Assembly: GCA_002633005.1 (NCBI GenBank) | Contig: NMRA01000177.1 | Span: forward strand, 452,580-516,579 | Reading direction: 5' to 3' | DNA from: Phoronis australis | Taxonomy: Eukaryota; Phoronida; Phoronidae | DNA: 64,000 nucleotides | In this document: in pieces, positions 27,501 to 42,500 of the stretch | Numbering within the stretch: the first letter of the stretch is position 1 | How the letters are laid out: every line of letters starts with the position of its first letter | Made by a program: the position numbers and the translations under genes | Notes under the pieces: generated by a model | Databases searched by the model: none | Told to the model about the DNA's origin: nothing | What the model saw: only the letters and a program-made list of their open reading frames with translations

Positions 27501-30500
27501 ATTGACTATACCTGTAAACAATAGTCAATTCAGCACCGCAATTATATGTTCATACTGTCTGAAACTCCCCAAAACATGACAGACCCTTTTGTGATTCTCC
27601 ATTCTGAGTAATTTTAAGTTAAGTGTAATCTTAAATTGAAAACAAAATCTCAGTCGCATACTACAGAACTCGCTTCCTTTCGCTTGCTTTTTAGGTCAAT
27701 GTTTTATTTGCAAGTGACAATTTAGGTTTGCCTTCACATACAAGCATGTGGGCCTTATTCCAGGCCTGCATGGCACACAGATCTATTTGTGAATTTGTAA
27801 TTACCGTAATACCATAATACCACAAAACACGACTGATAGGTTAAAGGTGCATTTCCTCAGTATTAAGCTGTCAAAAGATTTTGAAAAATGACTTGGCCAC
27901 TTATGCTCATAAAATCGGTCTCCTTGTACTTCTTACTGGGATAAGACTTGATTTCCACCGCCTACAAGAACAGACACCACCAACAACTTAGAAACGCTTC
28001 ACTGGAGTTTGCCAACCCTTCAATTATTGCGAATTGGAAACTGGTATATGTACGTATTGTCTGTGACTTGAGTTGCTGACTGATTCGGCAACAATTCGGG
28101 ATTGTGTGTGTGCAATAATGTTTTTAAACCCCAAAGCCCTTTGGTTTAGATTTCTACATTGACATCTAAACAGTGGCAAATGCGATTTGATGCTGAACTG
28201 TTTGACATTGTTTAGCCAGATGGCAAATGATTTAGGCATTTTTACATGTGAACTCTCAACTCACCCTGGCTGACCTTGGCTGTTTTGACTTGCACAATTT
28301 AACACAGCTCCACAGCTCACCTAGTGATCGTACATAACACACTTGACTGAATCTTACCAACCTTTAAAACATTGAGGCTGTTTCTGATTGAAGTTTTCGC
28401 TAATCGAGAGCTTGAAATTCACTAGTCGGCGGTAATGAAACGAGCAATCAGATAGTCACGTGGGTTCCGTTCCTTGTCCCATGGACAGGTTCTTGTTCTC
28501 AGTCTCTTCTGATATCAAAAGAAGGATGCTGTCATTTGCCACAAAACACTACCTATTGAATATCTGATTGTCCATTTATGTTAAGTGCTTGTGGCGCTGA
28601 CTGATTAGTGGCTTTTAAAAGGGCGAGCGTGAACATTTTTGCATTTGTTTCGAATATAGCTGTTTTGGATACGTCATTCACAGAAAGAGTGATATTTGTC
28701 TCAAACAAAATAATAATGTAAGTTTTGGATACTACATTCACAGAAGTAGTGATATTTGTCTCAAACAAAATGATAATGTAAGTTTTGGATACTACATTCA
28801 CAGAAGTAGTGATATTTGTCTCAAACAAAATGATAATGTAAGTTTTGGATACTACATTCACAGAAGTGACTAAGATACAGTTATTGTGTAATAAAAGTGT
28901 CTGCATTTTACTCAGGTAAGGCTGTTGTGTCCTCAAAAACTGAAGGCGAACTTTTGCTTATCTGCTATATATTAATTGCAACATAAGTCATTTCCACAGT
29001 GATGATTTAAAGGTGTTTAGTACGGGATGGGAACAGGGCCCTCGCTCACCTTCATTGTAGGTAGTGAACCAAGAACACCCATGAATGACTTTCTTTGTTC
29101 AATACTATGTAGTCACCCATGGACTTGCAATCAACTACCGTAATCCATTTCCTGTTACCGACACCGAGGCCACAAAGCATGACAATGGCTAAACTTGATT
29201 GACTTAGCCGGTGCCTCCTTACTGGCTAAAACATCTGATTGGTTCTCGATGACGACTTCTGGCCAAGGTTGCAACTTTTTTGTCAGTGGACCTTGCAATT
29301 TGCATAATAGGACAAAAAGTAAAAGGGAGATAATTGTAGTTTTGTCTGATATCCAATCTATTATCTACAGGTAACTGTTTCCACACACATTGTTTAGTAT
29401 ACCTTATTTTATCTATCAATCGGTAGAGCACTTCCATTACAGGGCCTTTCATGTCTGTAATGCTTATAGCATACACAGCCTATGTATTCCTAGTTACAAA
29501 CATTGTCCCGTTTTTTTCATTTTGGCCAGGTACAAATATGACCCCAGATTTAGAAACCCAGCTGCACTCCCCTACCCTAAAAATGATTTTCCCCCTGTAC
29601 ATAAGCATGTGGCCCTTATACTGATATACACCCAAGGGCGTGTGATTTACAATAGCATGCACAGCTTAGTGTGTTTATTTATTAATCATAACCACACCAA
29701 TCTTCAAAGGGGGCAAAGTTGAGGCTATACTTTCCAGAGGAGCTAGTTGACATTTTGTGTATATTGTTGCATCAATTTTGTGGGATTTCAATAGTGCCGT
29801 TTACACTTACAAGGTTGACATGGATCAGCTGACATGGAACGAGTTGTTCCAGTGTGTAAACGGACTGACACGGAGCAAATGGACATCGCGGTGACAAATT
29901 TTTGCCACCCGTTCGTGACATAGAGCAATTTGCGCCCGAACATCTTGCGCCGTATCAATTATAAGTCAAAAAGCGAAACTGGAACAAGGCGCAAAGGATC
30001 ATCTCTACTGCGCTTGTGCAATGACCTTCATACGGGTTCTTTGTCTGCAACTTTCGTCATTTGTAAACCTGGGCATGTGCGATCCAGTCTCTCCAGCCTG
30101 TAATTTCCGTCTTGCCACCATTTGTGAGTTGTTTGTCAATTTGATCTGTGTCAGTTGCGCCGGGCCAAAAGTTGATGTCTAAACGGGACTATTGTCTGCA
30201 CTGTTGTCAGTTTTCAAATGCATTTTGTGTGCTGGTGGCCTGTTCCTGAATATCTGGTGGCATTACAGATAACTTGTGGAAATGTAGCTGGACTGATGCT
30301 GCTGATGAACCATGTTTGAACACACATTGTGAGAACACTGATGAATCTTGCTCTCTTGAACATCTTTGTCCTCTCACCAACACTTCACATTAGATGTAAT
30401 ATAGCTGTGAACTTGTGGGGATGTTGCCCTTACTTAGGTCCAGGTTTGTGACTGACCAGGTTGACCTGTTTGGTAAAGGGTGACCCAACAGAATCCCACA

Positions 30501-33500
30501 AAATTTTGTATGAAATTGTAAGCAGTATTTTGTTGGAATGAACAAAGAATTCAATGTATACTGACTCTTATGGTTAAAACTGGAAAAATCATCAATAGAC
30601 TCAAGTTTACCGAATTTCAAAATAAATGAATTTATGTAGGATTAATAGAATTTTATGATGTTATTTTTGGGTCACCCTATATTGCCCAACAGGTGGTTGC
30701 TGATGGTCATAGGCCTGGCCTGCATTAGGAGGTAATGAGCTTGACACTGTCAGCTGTTAAGGGGTTGGCCAGTAGAGAATGAAGGGCTGGCTAGCTGATT
30801 AGTTTGGGCTTGCACTGCTAGGAGTCCTATGCCCTCAAGTTAGATGTCCTGACTCCGCTCTGAGGATTATAGATATATAGCGGATCTTTTGATGGGGAGG
30901 GGATGATTCAAAATTGAAGGTGGGTGTATTGTTACACCTCCCGCGTAAATTTGTACGCCTACTAATAGATAATGAACATATCTACATGATGAAAGGCAAA
31001 TGGTTGAACACATTCAATGTTCCAGTTAGTGACTTTAAAAAGTTATGGTTCCATTTGATTGTTTTGTTGCGAAGCAATAAAGCATTCTCATTAGATTTAG
31101 CATATTTTGAGTTTGTCTGGAATCAGAGAATTATTGTTCTCTAACAATTCTTGGCACTTTTATCTTACAAATGCAACATCCAACACTGGTTTTAGTCACA
31201 ACTGCAACATAAATCTACTGACATGAGGTTGGTCAGTTGTAACTCATTAGAAACCTTTGTTATGTAAATAACTTTAACAAAGTGGATATTTGACTCATGT
31301 CGCATTGTTTACATTGCACCCATTGTTTATTAAAATTGCTGATGTCAGCAGATAAGAACCTGGTTCAATTGAAGTTAGAAAAACAAAAGTGTCTTAATCA
31401 CACTGGGCTGTTTCTTTTTAACAAGAACACTTGTTTCCTATGTTGTTCTGTTTGCAATTAGGAGATTTATAGACACTAACCCCTGTAAGAGGGAGTTCAC
31501 TAAACCCAAAGGTATCTATGGTTACACAGGCTGTAAGCACCTAGTGGCCTGTCCTGAAAATCCTGGAAAATGCAGTCTTGGAAATGAACATTTACGAAAA
31601 CTCATGGAAACTCAGAAATTTCACATAACAGATAAGAATTCAATTTGAGAGTTGTATTCAAGTTCAAGCTTTTGCATACTTCAGTGGTAGCAATCGGTAG
31701 CAAACCTTTTTGGAGTTTTTTGTGGGAGAAGAACTTATGAATGGAAAATAGATAGTTTCCGTATGCATCCTTGATAACAGTTTGTAGCAACATTTCTTGG
31801 ATTTTTTTGTTCGAAAACATGATTATCATAAATAGAAAATAGAAATTTCATCCAGGAAAGCTCATGGAAAATGAAAACATGTGTGGAAACCGCAATAGAT
31901 AATTTTTAGCGCTTCATTTCTTGCGGAGTTTACAGCCTGTGTATTTGTATAATGCATGGTTGGAGTCAGTGGATCAGTTTGTTTACATTACCTGCCCAGC
32001 AGTCATGACACAGGACACCAGCAATAGGAGTCTTCTAGATCCCTGATCTTATCAAGCATTTTGTCCACAAAAACTCTATTAGGTATCTCATTTGACTTGT
32101 GTCCCCGTCTCACTTACCTGTGTGGTCTTCCAAGGGGGGCAATCCACAGAAGAGGTATGCGGGACCAGTGCTGCCTAGATGGGTGACTAGTCTCCTTACG
32201 AAAGCGTGCCCTTTACGACAAAGTTGGTGCACCTTTCGGATATAATTATCTGGAAAAGGGTTCAGGTTGGGTGTTAGTAACTCTAAATAAGTTTCTTTTT
32301 TTCCAACTACAAAAGTTTATAGAAGAATTTTTGGCAATTCACTAACAGAGGTCCTGAATTTTGACAACCAGTTTTATGGCTGTTATTCAGTGGCAAAAAC
32401 TGGTTCTCAAAATATAGGACCACCGTGAGTTGCTATTACTGGATTTTTGATACTATCTTTTAAAACTTTGATTGCATAACATACTTTTGGTATATCTCTC
32501 CTTATACAGTTTCAGGCTTATAGGTTGACAAGACAACTGTCAAAGAATATCTGCAAAAGGAACTTAGCTTTATAGAATGAATGGGTAATATTTTCTTGGA
32601 TGCTTCTTGCAAATGGGCCTCTTTTTAAGTCCTCTGCCTAAATGGACAAGTCCTATCTTTTCAGCTGTACCCCTTCTCAAAAATATAGTCCTGAGTATTC
32701 CCCCCAGGTCTGTAGTGTATTGTTGCCAATTAATTCTAGGTAGGCTTACTGCAATCACCGACAGGTGAAACAATGCAGTGGTTGTGTTCTCGCTGGTGTT
32801 GAATTTACCTGAGTGTGTTGAATTACCTAGTGAATTACAATGGGTCAGACGGTGACTGGAGGTACCGTGTGAAGTTTGCTGAGGTCCACAGACAGGCCAA
32901 CAGTGCAAGCTATTGTACAGTTGACCGAGTTGATACCAGCATTGGCCTCATTATTAAGTGTATTCTTCAGCCAAATTGAGCATACTTTTAGGTTAACACC
33001 CAGCGCTTTTAATGGGGAATTGTCATTGAAAAAGGTGATTTTCAGTGGCCTCTCTCAAAGCTGAATCGAACTAGTGGAATTCTGGCAATTGCACCCTAAT
33101 GCTTTGCTTACAGTGCTGGACCCCACTTGACAAATGACAGTATGTTAAGCGTATTTAACTGGTAAAGTCAATGGCCTTGATTTCAGCAAATGTCTGGCAG
33201 ACGTGTAGGAATCGACAATTTGCAACAAAGTCACAAAAACGCAATGGATTTTGTTATTTTATGGCTCTGGTCAAAATTTAAGAAAGTTTATCCCATCTCA
33301 CAATAATCTAAAAAATATGTTTTTGACTGTAAAGATGTCCTTTTTTACTGAGAAACAGATATTTAGATGCAGGGTAATAGGTTTATAAGCAGGGTACCAT
33401 TGAAATGAATGCCGTGGAACATAGGGTTTCAAGTGAAATAGTTGTCTTGATGGCAACTAGTTTGGTATTTATTGCCCCATTGCTTGCCAACAAACCCAGT

Positions 33501-36500
33501 GGCGTATAAGAATATTTTTTCTGCTGGCATTAAGAATTCAAGCTTTAAGCGTAGAATGTTCATATGACGCTGATTCACGAATCGTTTGATGAGATTGTGA
33601 GGTCCTTAATTAACCTGCATCCTCTAGCTTACCATAAACACGGTATTGTAAAGCAGTATCCTTCAAAAAACCAATTAATGCCAGAGTCGTTTCCCTGCTT
33701 CCTGTTCTTTTTTCAGAGCTCTTAACCTTTTTAAATGCCACTTGATAGCTGTTTAACAACAGAGAGTGTGATTGTGGGAGTCTGCTTACACCACGTTACA
33801 CAATGATGATCCGTCTTCCTATTCATTTAGTGTATCCGATCACACATCAAAGGATCCCGCCTGTGATTTTCTACCAATTCTCACTAATGGAGCCGACAGG
33901 AAGCGGTGATAATTGCCCAACCAGTCGGTATACTTCAGCAAATTTGTCTGATTCAGTGCAACTAAGTTGTGTATGGCGGCGGCCATGGCACACAAGTTGA
34001 ACACGGTAAACCATCAGTTTGACGCTTGAAAAACTTGTCCGCCATATTGTGTCCTGATTTGGTGAAATTTTATCGTATGCGTGGGTGCTGCAGTTTCCCT
34101 GTCACGAAAACTTTTGTTTCGCTCGTATTCAATTAGGTTGTCTTATATACATTAAAATCTCACCAATTTAGGACGCAATATGGCAGACTGGTGAAATGTT
34201 ATTTTATCATCTTTTCCACAAAACACATGTCATCTTAAATCAACGACTTTCTATGCTCAAGTTCTCTATCATAGCTACAATCAGATGATATTTTGAAAGA
34301 CAACGAACTTTGGTAATTGTTTTTGTCCAAAATTCATGGCATTTTACCGTACTTGTATGGTTTTATAAAACGCTGCTTGAGATATAAACTCATGCTATCA
34401 TGCCACATGACTTAGAAGCATGAAGTCAAAGGTCAAGGGTCATGACACTGCTGTTTCATACCCCTGTCCAGATGATTTCTGCTAATAGTTCTATTGTTTA
34501 CAGTAATTTGATCCAGCTCATCTTAATGTCCAGAGTGTTTTCTGTGTTCTCTCAAGATGGTTAATTGTTTCACGTCATGCTGTTTGGTTTCCTGTTGTCG
34601 TAAACAAACGTCATTGTTGATTCTGGAATAGCACTGGAATTGAAGCACATCTTTGTGGCATCATGGGCATGATGCAATACGCATTGTTTGAGACACTTTT
34701 CTTGCATAAAAAGAATTTGACAGTAAACCAACCTAATTTTAGCTTGTACCCAAATGTTGCTTGCTCAACATGAAATCAAATGATTTCAAAGTAATTGTAT
34801 AAGAATAATTGCAGGTGGTCTGGTACATGTTGTACCAGATATGCGCAGGCCGCACATGCGGGCCCTTTGCACCGATCGCCTGGGACCATTTTTGTGTTTT
34901 ATAAATATATAATCAAAACCGAGCTGAGGAGCTAGAAACCTGACTCAAGGGTCAAGCAGTGTGGCGCAGAGACTCGAACCCACAACCTCGAGTAAAGAAA
35001 GGGACACACTAGGCCACACTGTCTCTTCAATTCAAAGTAACTAGAGTTAAATATGGAATTTTCAAAAAATATATATTTTCTGGTGGTCCACCAACAAAAT
35101 GGCTGCCACGACATTGAACTTCACTTTTTGTGAAATTCCAGTGAAAACACAAATATGTGCAGAACTGTAATTTACGAAATCAGTTCCAATTTCAATAATG
35201 TGTGTTGATTGATGAAACTTTCTGTTCTCTAAATTGGTGGCAGTAGAGGAACAAGTGTCTTTAAAAAGTGTTTCAACGATTTTACGTCAAATTGGTTCAC
35301 ATTTTAAAGTGCTTTAGCTGTTGATTGGCTCAAACTTTAGTTCACGACCTTTAGATTTACTCACTTCAAAAATGCCGAGTATAACTGCAACAATAAGACT
35401 TTACTGTTTCAAACCTCAGAAGTGCCAGAAACGGGTGTAATTTTACACGTTTGAACTACTAATTGATTTCAAGACGAGCCAGTTGTGTAAATTATGCTGA
35501 ATGATCGCTTAAAAAGCACTGTGGAAAAGTACATTAGGGGAATATGTTCTTGGCGATAAACATTTTAGAAAGTGAGCATCTTTGTTCTTAATGCGACCAA
35601 TTATCTTGGTCAGTTACTCATGCTGGATGTTCTCAGCTGGTTGTCTAAAAAAATTGTCCAATTACGGGCTGCCTAAGTTCTGTAGCTATCAGCTGACGCG
35701 CTGGGAACCAGCGACACGATTTCACTATCATGAGAAAACACTGCATGGTTCGCCAAGTTTAACAAAACACACACACTCAGATTAGCAACCCTGAGCATGT
35801 GAGCAGGCATGCATGGTCTAGTAACGTCATTATCTATTTTGACGTAGTGCTCTGCTGTTTTCCTAACCATTGTTCTGCTGCCATTCCCAAGATCCTGCTC
35901 TGCGTGAGTCGTTCTACCCTGGGCTACCTCTTGTGACTATGAACCATTGTGTTCCCAAGTTAAATGTTGTATGTCCTGCCATACTGACCATCTGACCATT
36001 ACTATGGTGGATCTGTTCACCTGCTCACCTGTGCTGGAAGCAGCAAACTATAACTTGTATCATTCATATTCCCAATAATTTTTGCTGAATACATAAACAC
36101 AGAAAACACACCCCAATTCTTCACTTATTTAGCAATGTGGTGGACATGCGAAATAATTATCCTTAAGGCATTGTCTTAATTAGTATAAAGTTCATACTTC
36201 CTTGGACATTCTTTGGTCAAAAATCCAATTTTGTGGCAAACATTTGACTAATGACCAGCTGTTGATTCTGCCTTCTAAGAGTGCATTCTTTCAAGAATAT
36301 TAATTTATTACCGTGCCTATCCATCTGGATAACCCTTCATATCTTACTTTCTTCATGCTTTGTTTATTCGTTATCTGACGTGTAGAATTTTGAAGACAAA
36401 ACATTGCAATTCAAAAAACTAAACTTAGAGAAGTAACCAAATCTATGAATCAATAGTGTAGTGAACTGTTGATGGAAAGCGCAAGGCTTAACTTGTTAAA

Positions 36501-39500
36501 GTGACTTGGACCAGTCATTCAGGAAGTCGTCCACTTAGTAGCTATATAGATTGGTGTGATAGGGGTAAGTACCTCTTGACTTCTCCTCGTGCTGGGAGGG
36601 AGAGTCCTGACAAATGACTGGTGCTTCTGTTTACTAAGGATGATTCACCACTCATGAGAAGGTCTATAGGTACAGGGTACTTTTCAAAAAAAATGGGCAA
36701 CTTTGAAATTCAGCGAAGTTTTGACGTGCAAAACTTGCACTGAGTATCCATTTCTTTTCTTCTATGACCCGTTTTGATTCTGGGTCAAAATCTCTGCAAA
36801 ATCTCGACAGCTGTTGCTCTGCAATTCTTATTTTGCACAAAGCAATTGCTAAAATTTTCATTTTTTCGTTTCTCAAATTCTGATTATATTGCTGACTATA
36901 AATTTCACCACAAATGCTGTTTTGTTGCTACAAAGGTGCGTCCTCCATTACTATCCTGGTACTGCACTCAGTGGCGGATTTAAGGGGTGGGGGTCCCCAG
37001 ATTTCATTTGATAGTTTGGGGATGCAAATGTTTGAGGGGCAAAATCCTGGCTAATACTCTGCCCTGGCTCCCCCAACTCAAAATCCTGGATTCGCCCCTG
37101 GCACTTTTGTTTGTTTGCATAAAGAAGAGAGCATAATTGATATTACAGTCTCACATGGTCTTTAATACATTACAATGAATCATGGTCAATTAGAGAGTCT
37201 AACCTAGCCATGAACCAATTACTGTTATCTGCTGCTAGTCTTAGGTGCATTGTATTCCACTGCCAAGTTATGAATCAACATTGAGAGACTTTTTAGCGGT
37301 GATCATCATGCAGTGTTTTTGTTTCATTAAGTCTGTGAATATTCAAATTAACTTTTGCTTACAAATGACCCGAGGCCATCTGGTAAAATCAGCTGCGCAA
37401 ATTATTTTCCATCAATGAGAATAAAAAATCCAGGAGCTGAGCCCGGATCAGTTGTTATGGAAATACATTGTCTGTTTTGCTAACGACTTGACATTACATT
37501 TTTATTTGCTAAGTCTGATTATACTACTTGTCTTAATGCGTTGCAGTCAAGTGTATTCCCTCCCAAGTTTTTGTGATCATGGCCATCTGCTTATGTAATA
37601 TCTCTGTAAAGTGTTCTCTGATACCATTTGCCATTGCAATGCTATTGGGAAGTGCTCCCCAAGTTGGTCTATGAAGGCTCCCCATTAGATTTCATTCTGT
37701 TGTCTTTAAAGCTTTATTGTGAAGTGGCCCCCAAGTTCTCATCTTACCATCTGCTTCTGTAGCGTACTGTAAAATTTTTTCCCATTTGTAACAGTTTAAA
37801 TTTTTGCTCACCATTGGAGCTTGTGCCTAATTTTAGAATGGGACAATATCGGCCATCCCAAATTTAAGAATTATAGTCATTAACAAATGATCATTCACCT
37901 CGAGGTAACATACCATGGCGATGCATGAAAATGTTGCGTCAGCGGCTATTTTTAACGATTTTTGTGAACTGCTTTCAAGTCCATTTTCAGACCTTGTTCG
38001 ATATTTGTGAAATATGTTGAATACCAAACTAGCCCATGTCCCAACCTTAAGAATCAAGAAGATTCAATTTTGGCTTATTTCCACTCTCTGAAAATTGAGA
38101 GACTATCACAAAATGAAGAATTTGTACCATGACTTCTGCATATCTTTCCCTCATGTACTTTTAATCATGCCACGTGTCTTATGTTTGTGAAGTGCCCCCA
38201 GGTTCTTTTGGTCACACCATCTGGTGTGCTATCTCTCTTTTTCTTGTCCTGCTCTTAATGTGAGATGCCTTTTGGTTCACATTGGGCTATCATGTCCACA
38301 GAAGGTTCCAACTAATAACTTCCACAGTGTATCTGTTGATTTCCAGTAGCTTCTTGCTGCACATGGTTTGCATAATGTCAATATGACAGAATGGTTTGTT
38401 GATATGTCTTGTATTTCTGTCAATCTGACATGGTTTGTTGATTTTGGCCAGTGTTTGTTCAGTATCATAGATAGCCTACAAATCCAGGCCCAGTTGGGAT
38501 TCTGGTAAACAGGCAAATGGTTCGTTTCAGGGGAGTGTTATGGAGTACTTTTGGCAAACTTAAGTTCACCATTTAAAAACAACTTACTGCAGCAAATTGT
38601 TAAAACAGTCAACTTTGAAGAATAGACCCTGGAGTCTAAGCACTTGAGCATGAAGTGGGCCTGGGGAAGTATCACTCAGAGGCTATGTTGTTTTGTTTCT
38701 TTGTACCTCCTAACCATTCGTATTTGGAAATCGTAACAGTCACATATAGAGGTCTGGCATTTTGAAAATAGCAAGCACCAAACTGGTTCTCAAAATCCTG
38801 GAGCCCTGTATGTGACTGTTGCGTGGAAAACTTATTGCATTTGCTTTGGTAACACAGGGCGATACTGGAACTCTGAAAATTCTTGGCTGTCCTCTATCTT
38901 GCCAAGCTTCGCCCCAGTGTTAGAATCCATTAGCTTTAATGGTTTGCCTGGAAGGTACATCAGCTGTGGCATTGAGATCCCCAGGTTCGGTCTTAACAAC
39001 ATGTAGTACCTACAGTAACATATCTTGTGTGTCAATACAGTTAGCATTTTGCACTGGGGTATGGTGACAACTCAGGTGGAGGGAGTCTCCAGAAGTAAGG
39101 GTGTGTTTGTTTCAATAACTGATTCTGAAAATAACCTCACCCTTTCAAAGTGTACCCCTTCAAAACGTAGTCCTAGTAAAGTGAAAATCGTGGTTTAAAA
39201 CATAAAGCTCATTTGACGAACCACAAAAACATTGTGAGAAACCCAGGTGCGTATTATGAAGACCCAGGTACTAAGCGTGATTTTCCTGGAGCCATAGTCT
39301 AACATGAAATGATGTGTCTTGGGAGTCGAGTAATCTTAGGCCTTATTTTTGCTCACGGAAATAGACGAGATTGATTGAAGTTTTCAAGACGATGTTTTGT
39401 CCTCTATTTGGATGCTTGGATTTCTTCAAGGATTAATCTCCTCTGTTTCTTTGGTGAAGAAATACGTGATTTTTTAGTCTGTGATAGACTGTCCTGATAT

Positions 39501-42500
39501 ACTCCTAACAGACAGAGCACTTTTGGCATCCTGATAAAAAAAAATTCATTAAAAATGCCATCCTTATGGCCAAAAACATAACTTATATGCGTAACTCGTA
39601 TAGCGTGCCTAGGCTTAAAAAATGACCTTTGCAAGTGAATTTTTGTTGAGACATATGTATCAAAGTCTCTGATGGTTCTCTCTCCCTGTGTTGACTTTGT
39701 ACTTTCCTGGAACTGAGTGTTTAATAAAGTACAGATGTTTACTCCTGTCTTTGTTGCCTGTTACATTGAAGGTTTTAGAATTAGTATTGCCTAAGGGCAT
39801 TGATGTGCTTTTGACATTAAATCACATATAAGTAATTTATTTCAAAAGCATGGAAGTTCAGGCAATCTTGGGGTACTGTCACTTAGTAAAATTAGAGTGA
39901 AATTAGTGTCAGAGGCTTGTTCATGTATCTTAAACTAAAGGCTGTTTACACTCCAGATTGGTCTTGAATGTTCATATTTGTTGCAGGCTGTCTGAACAAC
40001 ACAGCTCTCACAATTATGAACAGGGCTCACAGACCTGTAAACTTCAAGTTTGTTGACTCTCTTTTAAGTTTTGTCTGCACTCAGAAAACGTGTGGATGAG
40101 CAGGTTTAGAGTTGCCTGGGCTGTGTTTGCGTGAGCCAATTTTTTTGTTGGTTGATGGTAGTCTTCGTGACCTGTGCATTTTGGATACATAGTCGTGTTT
40201 TGCGAGTGTAGACACGAGTGAGTGAGTACAAGTCCGTGAGCACTTTTCCTAAGTGATGGAAGTAATTGTTTGTGAGTGTGTTGCCAGTGTTGTTCTGGTA
40301 GCCTGTGTGATGTTGTTGTTAGGATTTTGTCAAATGGGGATCCAGCTTTGGTGAGCTCCTCTGGCGAAGATAAACATCTAGATATCAACTACATCATGCT
40401 ACACTACAAAAATGTTATTGGACACTGTTGGACTCAAAGACTCTCGGCTGGGAATTCCAAGTGAAGCCTGAAGGTCAACTATGATTTCTGACATGATTTG
40501 TTTTGTAAACCATACCAGTCTAATGTGCAATTTTGTCTATTGAGAAATGTGGACTTAGAAAAGCATTTTGTGTTATTTTATTGAAATGGATTTGGAAGTG
40601 TGTGAATAGTTCCTTTATTGATAGTTGTGATTGGTAATTACATAACACTGTGTTGCTGATACAAAACAAGTTGGCTTTAAGCCCTCAGAAGTCTCCCATC
40701 AAGTATAATATAATTTTAATGTTCCAAGTTTTATTGAAATGTGTTATGAATTAAAATGAATCATTCATCCACTCGGTGTTTTATATTACATACTACAGTA
40801 AATTCTCATCCATTCAGGGCACAATATGGTGCACAAGTGACATTTTGTACTTTATTTCTAATAAGAGATAGGTATGCATTATCATTTTCAAGTATTAAAC
40901 CCAAGCTATCACCATGCAGGCAGTGTTTGAGATGTTGTGATCATTCACTGCAATGTCGGAAGTCGCTGAAAAATAAAGAATACCAATTTTGCAATTGTTT
41001 TTGTCCAAAATTGGCGAGGTTTTATCGTACCGTTGCTGGTGCTACTGTTGAACAATATGACTTGGGCCAAAAACTTAGTGTGTTGCATTTGGTCGGTATC
41101 CTGACTTAGTTTGAGACTTTAATGTGCTCACTGACTGAAAAAACACAAAACAGTGCACTGGCACACTTCAACCAATGTCTTGTGGTTTTTGTTTAAAAGC
41201 TGCACTAAGGCACTTGAGCAAAGGTAAGCAGGTTTGGAATACCATAATTTGCTAAGCAATCAGTAGAAAAAGTGACAAATCCCACATTATTTTTGCTCGT
41301 CTGGAATGGATTTTCTTTTTTGAAAAAGTGAGCAACTCGGTTTTCAAAAAAACAAAGGCCAGAACCAACTATGCTTTATTGGCTTAAACTGGTATTTTCG
41401 TGGACGGCAGAGGAATCGAATGTCACATATCGTAGCCAAGAAACTTGTTCCTTTATCTATAGGTCTTCAATACATGTAGTAGCTTAGTAAAACATGGCTT
41501 CTTTTAATTGCATAATATTTGTGCAAGTCTCCACTGAAGGCTGTCGCCACACAAGTGTCTGCACATTATACTGTCGTATTTGTATCAGGTACCCTAAAAA
41601 CAAATTGACTTCACCATATTTGATGTTTTGTGCGAACTTGTTTGTTTTCGTTGAGTTATTATTTGCATCATTGCGCAACTGGTCCATGCAGTAAGCCGGA
41701 TGTTTGGATTTGACTTGTATGGTACTGACTATACCTGTGATATCCTAAGTTTCAAACCTTGGGTAACGGGTACAACAATACCCAACCCCTAGGTCACGTA
41801 AGTGGCGGAAGTGGTAATTACCTCGGGGAATCAGAGCGACTCCTGATGATAAAGGGCGCAGTGCGTTGGGTGGCACACCTAGGTGTACTCTACTATAGTT
41901 TTGAGGGGTGTACCCATCCTTGCAGACAGTCCCTTAGAAACAATGCCACCCTTTTAGAGATGAGCTCTATTAATGGGTACACATTTGTCGGTACCTTCTA
42001 TAAATAAGGTGACTTTCATAGCATTTTCGCATCACGCAACTTTTTTATAATTGTTTTAAACCCTTCAAAATTCTCATTTATTAAGTTGAATTAAAATTGA
42101 ACTAACAGTAATTTGGAATGTTGTCTGTTTATCACAATAAGGCTTAATTAAATTGATTGGTGACTAAAATTCCTATTTCTTGGCAGCTTCTACAAATAGA
42201 GTGACATATCTTTTTGTGCTTTAAGACTTAACAATAAAATGGATAGATGTTAAATTAAATAAAAATTGAACGTACAACCATTTTTGTCTGTCTCCACAAA
42301 AAGCCTAAGTTAGACTGCTCTGTTACATAAGTTGACCCATTTGTAGAGTTCCTAGCTTGTAAAGGGACCAACTTCATGGGGAATCCTGTCACAAAAGCTT
42401 GAGTAACACATTCTGTGGCAGTAACCTCAGGCAGGCTGTCATTTAACAAATGCTTGATTTAGGAACCATCTTCACTCCTACCAAGCATGTCATGTCCAAG

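Noticed and set aside
25634-28867. CRISPR-like arrays of direct repeats
   Set aside because: Units are contiguous tandem repeats without unique spacers, in a eukaryotic intron.
28553-28936. 127-codon minus-strand ORF
   Set aside because: Produced by the 60-bp tandem array; the protein is just a 20-residue repeat with no known family.
40044-40388. 114-codon minus-strand ORF
   Set aside because: No recognisable motif, no support from splice sites or a repeat family; length is within chance for a 64 kb window.
40756-41109. 117-codon + strand ORF
   Set aside because: Lies on a dispersed repeat that is also present at 34145-34370, where the frame is not kept.
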